The notes below the pieces were generated by a model. The model saw only the letters and a program-made list of their open reading frames with translations, was not told the origin of the DNA and searched no databases. From assembly GCA_022843805.1 (NCBI GenBank), contig JALHMY010000060.1, positions 1-56,296 of the forward strand: a stretch of DNA of 56,296 bases, given 5' to 3'. Shown in pieces: positions 52,354-56,296 of the stretch. The translations under genes and the position numbers were made by a program. Source of the DNA: Fuerstiella sp. (GTDB lineage Bacteria > Planctomycetota > Planctomycetia > Planctomycetales > Planctomycetaceae). Position 1 is the stretch's first letter. Every line of letters begins with the position of its first letter.

Positions 52354-53898
52354 ATGCGATGGTACAGCAAGGTTATTTCATGGGTGGTTTTGTGCGGTGT
52401 CAGTTCGGAATTCTGTCAGAATGTCAGCGCTCAGAGTCTTGTCCATTGGCTGGGAGAGAAAGTTCAGGAGTTCTCACAGGGAGAAAGTCCTGCAGACGTA
52501 CTTGAAGAGTTCGGAGAGCATCACAAGTTCAAGCTGGTGTTTGCAAATGATGCTGTCCGATCCGCATTGACAACCGGAAAGATGTACGGAAATGTTGATG
52601 GTCTTTTAGTAAAACAACTCCTTACCGCCATTTGTCATTCGGCCTCCACTGACGGTTTGCTTCCATGGGCGGCGGGGGAGTCATCATTGACGTTTCTGGA
52701 TCCGAATGAATTTGTTACCGTCGATCATGGCATCGGGGAGCTCCGTTCCTGGATGCCAGATCCGGGTCAGTTTCGTCAGGCAGTTACGAATTCTGTAAAC
52801 GGTGTATGGGAATCGGATAAGAGAGACTCGAACGTTGGGTTCGGCAGTATTCTCGACTTGAATTCAGGATCGATGAAAATACGCCAGACGAATCGCACCC
52901 AGGCTGAGATAAGAGAGCTCTTCGACGTTCTGGATGAGGAAATACAACAGGGAAGATCAGCTAAACTCTGGGCGTTGCGGAATAGGCTCCCGAAGGCACT
53001 TGGAAGGCAAACAGCGATCGAAAACATGGAAGTGTCAGTACTGGATGCGTTTCAGAGATTACTGACTAAAAAACATATCCCGTGGCTCCTGTTCATCCCA
53101 TCTTCTTCAGATTTTGATGCGGAATCGATCCTGCGAATCGCAAAGGGTAAGCATCGCGTCATCGATTTTGTCGACGTTGCTGTGAAGGAATTGGACCTGA
53201 CCATCGATCTGATTGGCGGCATTCTTGTCATGAGGGTCGCGGACCAGGAGTTCAGCCGTTTTCAGCCGCGGGGCTACCCTTTGCTGAGTATTTTGGCAAC
53301 GACTGTTGTAGAGGACCTCCGGGACGAGGCTATGGCAAGCGGCCACATCCCAGCGGAATTGGTCGAATCTGTCGGAGTTCTCGGGCCGTTTCTCATCGTA
53401 AAGACAGATTTTGACAGCCATCGAAGAATTGAGGCAGCTATCAACCAAGAGCCGGAAGCTCGCAAAGTTGGCCGCCCCGTTGTTAAGTTAAAGCCTGCAC
53501 AGGGAGACGGAGTGGCGATTCCAACCGTCAATCCACCTCCAGCCTTACCAGCCCCAGCGAATACAGCAACTGTTGGTGTCGTGAGATTGCTTTCGCCCAA
53601 AGCCCGAGCCGTTCTTTCGAATGGTGATTACACAAGAATGAAGAAACGTACATGGGCATTTGACTGGGGCGATGTTCCGAATGCCACGAGATACCAACTT
53701 TTTGTGAAAGGGGCGACTGCTCAGGTTGCGATCATCAACCTTGAGGGAATTCTCACATCTGAATGGACGGATACGAGGACTGGTGTCGTGCCAGAGCTAT
53801 TTCTCCGCAACTGGAGCTGGAAAGTTCGCGCCTTCGTAAATGATAAGTGGACTGAATGGAGTGACACACGAACATTTCACGTCGAGGAAGCTCGTTAG
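52354..53898 (+). CDS. Secreted protein with STN-like domains and a C-terminal FN3-like module
   Basis: This 514-residue protein starts at ATG 52354, six bases after GAGG. A signal peptide ends near FCQNVSAQS. Residues about 45-110 read like an STN/secretin short N-terminal domain (ADVLEEFGEHHKFKLVFAND, then VDGLLVKQLLTAICHSA). A second such unit occurs around residues 225-310 (MEVSVLDAFQRLLTKKHIPW, then VAVKELDLTIDLIGGILVMR). A Pro-rich linker (NPPPALPAPANT) leads to a C-terminal sandwich with WAFDWGDVPNATRYQLFVKG and WTEWSDTRTFHV, the same pattern as the four repeats in the CAP protein at 35288. It is probably periplasmic and may sense or bind a ligand for the sigma-kinase set. Confidence 0.8.
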   Translation: MRWYSKVISWVVLCGVSSEFCQNVSAQSLVHWLGEKVQEFSQGESPADVLEEFGEHHKFKLVFANDAVRSALTTGKMYGNVDGLLVKQLLTAICHSASTDGLLPWAAGESSLTFLDPNEFVTVDHGIGELRSWMPDPGQFRQAVTNSVNGVWESDKRDSNVGFGSILDLNSGSMKIRQTNRTQAEIRELFDVLDEEIQQGRSAKLWALRNRLPKALGRQTAIENMEVSVLDAFQRLLTKKHIPWLLFIPSSSDFDAESILRIAKGKHRVIDFVDVAVKELDLTIDLIGGILVMRVADQEFSRFQPRGYPLLSILATTVVEDLRDEAMASGHIPAELVESVGVLGPFLIVKTDFDSHRRIEAAINQEPEARKVGRPVVKLKPAQGDGVAIPTVNPPPALPAPANTATVGVVRLLSPKARAVLSNGDYTRMKKRTWAFDWGDVPNATRYQLFVKGATAQVAIINLEGILTSEWTDTRTGVVPELFLRNWSWKVRAFVNDKWTEWSDTRTFHVEEAR

Positions 53899-54301
53899 AC
53901 TAAAGAGAACAGGGTGACTTTCAGAGGTGATCGCGTTCAGGGGGGCACGGTGCAGTCGCCGATCGGTCGGAGCGAGAATTGTCTCCGGATCGACGTTGAA
54001 GCATTGACGAGGGGCGGGCTGCAGAAACAGGTCACTGCCGATTCTGTCTGCACTGAAGCCGCGATTACCGCATTGATGCAGAATTCGCCAAACAGCAATA
54101 TTCAGCATAGATCGCTGGCAGCGAACAGTCCTCAACGATGATAGTACACAGTGAGAAGCCAGATGTCAGCGAGCAACAGCCAGGCAATTCGTATACGGAC
54201 GACGCTCCTGTACCAGCCTGGCCGTGAATGTTCCGTGAATCGGTCCTCCCCGGCTCCATGCAATCAGAGTCTGACTATCCCACATGTTCAGGTAAACAGT
54301 C
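53899..54301. other. Gap before Ser/Thr kinase gene, no gene seen
   Basis: About 400 bases on the plus strand between secreted protein and kinase genes. Frames at 53914-54141 (plus) and 53797-54135 (minus) are random in composition. No terminator or RNA is seen. Confidence 0.4.
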
Positions 54302-55972
54302 ATGACAGATCAGAATTCCAGTTTTGAACATCGCGAGCAGCAACTTGATGCGATCATTGCTGATTATTATCGCAAACTTGAACAGGGATCTTGTCCGAGT
54401 CATTTGGAATGGCTTTCAAAGCATCCGGAGTTCGAAACAGAGCTGCGTGGTTTCTTTGCCGACATTGACCTGATGCCGAAGCCGGAAAAAGCTCATGAGA
54501 CAGATCTGGCTTTAGCAGCAACACTTAATGGTCGACTTTCATCCTCGTCCTGCGATGGAAACAGGTTTCCTGTCTTCGCCAATTACACGGTGATTGAAGA
54601 GATCGATCGGGGCGGGATGGGCATTGTCTATAAAGCCCGGCAACATCGACCTGATCGCGTGGTTGCGATCAAAATGATGAGAAAGGGACGTTTTGCAACC
54701 AAAGACGATATTGAGCGATTTCTGAACGAAGCCAACGCTGCATCGCAGCTCGATGCCGAGGCTGTAGTTCCGGTGTATGAGGTTGGTGACCCAGGCGGTG
54801 AACCATTCATCGTAATGAAGTACGTTAGCGGCAGGAGCTTTCAGCAACTCTTAAACGAGAATGCGATCTCATGCGGGGACGCGCTTGCGAAGATTTGTCA
54901 GATTGCAGTGGCGATTGGGCTCGCTCATGACAACAGTATCATTCATCGTGACCTGAAGCCCGCTAATATTCTGATCGAAAGTCAGTCCGGACGCCCGTGG
55001 GTGACAGACTTTGGACTGGCAAAATTCCTTGATGCGGATCATAGCCTGACCGCAGCAGGTGATGTTATGGGGACACCCGGTTATATGTCCCCGGAGCAGG
55101 CATCCGGGGAAAAACGGGCGATGTCACCGGCGACAGATGTTTATGCCCTTGGAGCGATCATCTATCGTGTTCTTACAGGACGAACCCCGATCGTTTCGGA
55201 TAACAGCAATGTTGCCCGGACGATTCAGTTGATTCAGGAACACGACGTAATCTCACCACGGAGTATGAATCGAGCCATTTGTCCTGAGCTGAATACTCTT
55301 TGCATGAAGTGTCTGGAAACAGATCCAGGACGTCGATATCCGAACGCTCGGCTACTGGCCGAGGATTTGGAACGATTTTTGTCTGGCGAATCGATCCTTG
55401 CGAGATCGCCCGGCGCATTTCGGAAACTTCAGCGGTGGGCTCGTCATCGACCCGGACTGGCAGCGACATGGGTCGTGTTGACTTTGTTTGGTACATACCA
55501 CCTCACGAATGCAATGCTCGGTGGTCTGAACGATTATCCATCGTTTAATACCGCGGCAAAGTTCGTGCTCCCACTCGCAGCATTGAATGCCTGGTTCTGG
55601 CAACTCTGTCTGATTCGAAGGCACGGGGCCGCATGGCCGCTTTATGCATGGGCAACCGGGGAGGTGTTGCTTTTGACCGTTCTTTTGCTTTTCACGGATG
55701 GCGCCAGGAGCGGACTCGTGGCGCTCTACAATGTGATTGTTGCCGTTTCCGTTCTGCGTTGTCGTCCGTTTCTGGTTGGCTATGTCACCCTGCTGGCCAT
55801 GGCGGGTTATATTGTCAGCTGGGGCTTTTCCAGATTCGCGGAGACGGGGGTTCAGGACCCTTTGCAGGGAGTGCCCGTGCTGCTGTCGCTGGGACTCATT
55901 GGATTCGTGCAGTATCTCGCACTCAAACGATCAAACATCAGCTATGAATCCATTGGGCGTTCTCAGGTCTGA
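54302..55972 (+). CDS. Membrane Ser/Thr protein kinase
   Basis: This 556-residue protein has a short helical N-terminus (DAIIADYYRKLEQGSCPSHL), a kinase domain at about 95-360 and a membrane part. The loop EEIDRGGMGIVYKA has Asp102 in place of the first glycine of GxGxxG. The ATP lysine is K124 (VAIKMMR), HRDLKPAN is at 215-222, DFG at 236-238 and MSPEQA at 262-267, so all catalytic residues are present. The C-terminal 165 residues hold about five hydrophobic segments (AATWVVLTLFGTYH, FVLPLAALNAWFWQLCL, GEVLLLTVLLLF, GYVTLLAMAGYIVSWGF, VPVLLSLGLIGFVQYL). It resembles the kinase at 41531-43282 in plan. It closes the sigma, secreted protein, kinase cluster. Confidence 0.93.
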   Translation: MTDQNSSFEHREQQLDAIIADYYRKLEQGSCPSHLEWLSKHPEFETELRGFFADIDLMPKPEKAHETDLALAATLNGRLSSSSCDGNRFPVFANYTVIEEIDRGGMGIVYKARQHRPDRVVAIKMMRKGRFATKDDIERFLNEANAASQLDAEAVVPVYEVGDPGGEPFIVMKYVSGRSFQQLLNENAISCGDALAKICQIAVAIGLAHDNSIIHRDLKPANILIESQSGRPWVTDFGLAKFLDADHSLTAAGDVMGTPGYMSPEQASGEKRAMSPATDVYALGAIIYRVLTGRTPIVSDNSNVARTIQLIQEHDVISPRSMNRAICPELNTLCMKCLETDPGRRYPNARLLAEDLERFLSGESILARSPGAFRKLQRWARHRPGLAATWVVLTLFGTYHLTNAMLGGLNDYPSFNTAAKFVLPLAALNAWFWQLCLIRRHGAAWPLYAWATGEVLLLTVLLLFTDGARSGLVALYNVIVAVSVLRCRPFLVGYVTLLAMAGYIVSWGFSRFAETGVQDPLQGVPVLLSLGLIGFVQYLALKRSNISYESIGRSQV

Positions 55973-56150
55973 ACCAGAGTTTTAGGAAATTCAGGGAACC
56001 GTCACCGTCCCTTACATCATCGAAACGAGATCGCGAACGAACACAATCGGGACACTCAATGAGGTCATATCTTTCGATCGCAGTCTGCAGAGACTTTAGT
56101 GAGGAAATCGTGACGAATGTACTGCGAGGTGTTTTTATGGCGCCCACGCA

Positions 56151-56197
56151 GGCGAGTCTCTCCGAGACTCGCGAATTCGACGTCTCGGAGAGACGCC
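56151..56197. repeat. Strong hairpin just before probable intron
   Basis: GGCGAGTCTCTCCGAGAC pairs with GTCTCGGAGAGACGCC (16 pairs, a two-base bulge) around a TCGCGAATTCGAC loop. A shorter alternative hairpin (GCGAGTCT/AGACTCGC) lies inside the left arm. It sits four bases before GTGCG. Confidence 0.85.
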
Positions 56198-56201
56198 GCT
56201 A

Positions 56202-56296
56202 GTGCGCCTGTGAAGGCGTTTGAACAGCAGGGTGAAAGTCCCTGTCAGGGAGTCGTCACAACCCTGTAACCAAAAATGAGGACTGCGTTTCTGTGA
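56202..56296 (+). ncRNA. Probable 5' end of a group II intron, cut by window edge
   Basis: From 56202 the sequence begins GTGCG, the group II intron 5' boundary consensus. It continues with a CGCC/GGCG stem, then CAGGGTGAAAGTCCCTG, which is the GGGTGAAAGTCCC stem-loop common in intron domain I, then GTCGTCACAACCCTGTAACC. These in order look like the first part of domain I. The rest, including domain V and any reverse transcriptase gene, is outside the window. It follows a strong hairpin, as for introns that target terminator-like stem-loops. Confidence 0.58.

Noticed and set aside
53797..54141. Frames in the gap before the second kinase
   Set aside because: No protein character on either strand.
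1..56296. tRNA or rRNA genes
   Set aside because: No cloverleaf with TTCGAATC-type T-arm and matching acceptor stem, and no rRNA stretch was recognised by eye; a covariance-model search would be decisive.

Overview
The window looks like a chromosomal segment of a planctomycete (phylum Planctomycetota, probably the Planctomycetales). The evidence is a BBP7-type outer-membrane barrel protein, a solitary DUF1501 protein, a secreted protein with an LExRxLL-like N-terminal motif, planctomycete-type GC- and Gln-rich lipoproteins, two Ser/Thr kinases of the family typical of the phylum, a ResB-CcsA fusion cytochrome c assembly protein and a probable futalosine-type nucleosidase. The species cannot be named from the sequence alone.

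Layout. 1-3218 (minus) is the N-terminal part of a non-ribosomal peptide synthetase (adenylation, carrier, condensation) cut by the window edge. 3.6-6.6 kb holds a multi-pass membrane protein, an FHA-domain protein and a divergent coiled-coil protein. 6.6-7.2 kb is a cluster of about 183-bp tandem repeats. 7.2-9.4 kb encodes two lipoproteins, one with TPRs. 9.7-13.2 kb holds a glutamine amidotransferase (pabA/trpG type), an overlapping DUF1501 gene and a convergent membrane protein. 13.4-19.6 kb (minus) is an ordered set: ECF sigma factor, a one-TM sigma-adjacent protein ending in a CXXCH haem c motif, a lipoprotein, and a 1449-residue ResB/CcsA fusion. 19.7-23.4 kb contains a DHH phosphoesterase, a DUF559 endonuclease gene flanked on both sides by the same repeat family, and a nucleosidase. 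23.6-32.6 kb contains a secreted TIM-barrel isomerase/epimerase, rsmG, a membrane protein, yacG overlapped with a DUF1570 protease-like gene, infC with an apparent AUU start, a membrane protein, and a HEAT/TPR lipoprotein. 32.7-41.5 kb contains a lipoprotein, a Wza-like polysaccharide export protein, a CAP-domain secreted protein, a GGQ release-factor-like protein, xseA, a CBM9-like protein and a CDF metal transporter. 41.5-46.5 kb holds a Ser/Thr kinase, leuD, leuC and an M48 lipoprotein protease. 47-49 kb holds a tiny Ala/Pro-rich lipoprotein and the BBP7 barrel. 49.3-50.2 kb is a decayed mobile region (antitoxin-like fragment, 34-bp tandem repeats, wrecked IS701-type transposase). 50.2-56.0 kb contains a DUF6962-like membrane protein, then ECF sigma factor, secreted protein and Ser/Thr kinase on the plus strand. 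The last 95 bases look like the 5' end of a group II intron just after a strong hairpin.

Most interesting points: (1) an ECF sigma factor whose 1-TM partner carries an extracytoplasmic CXXCH and lies upstream of, and on the same strand as, the cytochrome c maturation fusion, suggesting a haem- or redox-reading regulatory circuit; (2) long palindrome-rich repeats bracketing a DUF559 nuclease, suggesting a repeat-plus-nuclease selfish unit; (3) infC beginning with AUU behind a perfect AGGAGG; (4) a probable group II intron end. All calls were made by reading the sequence; no searches were run.
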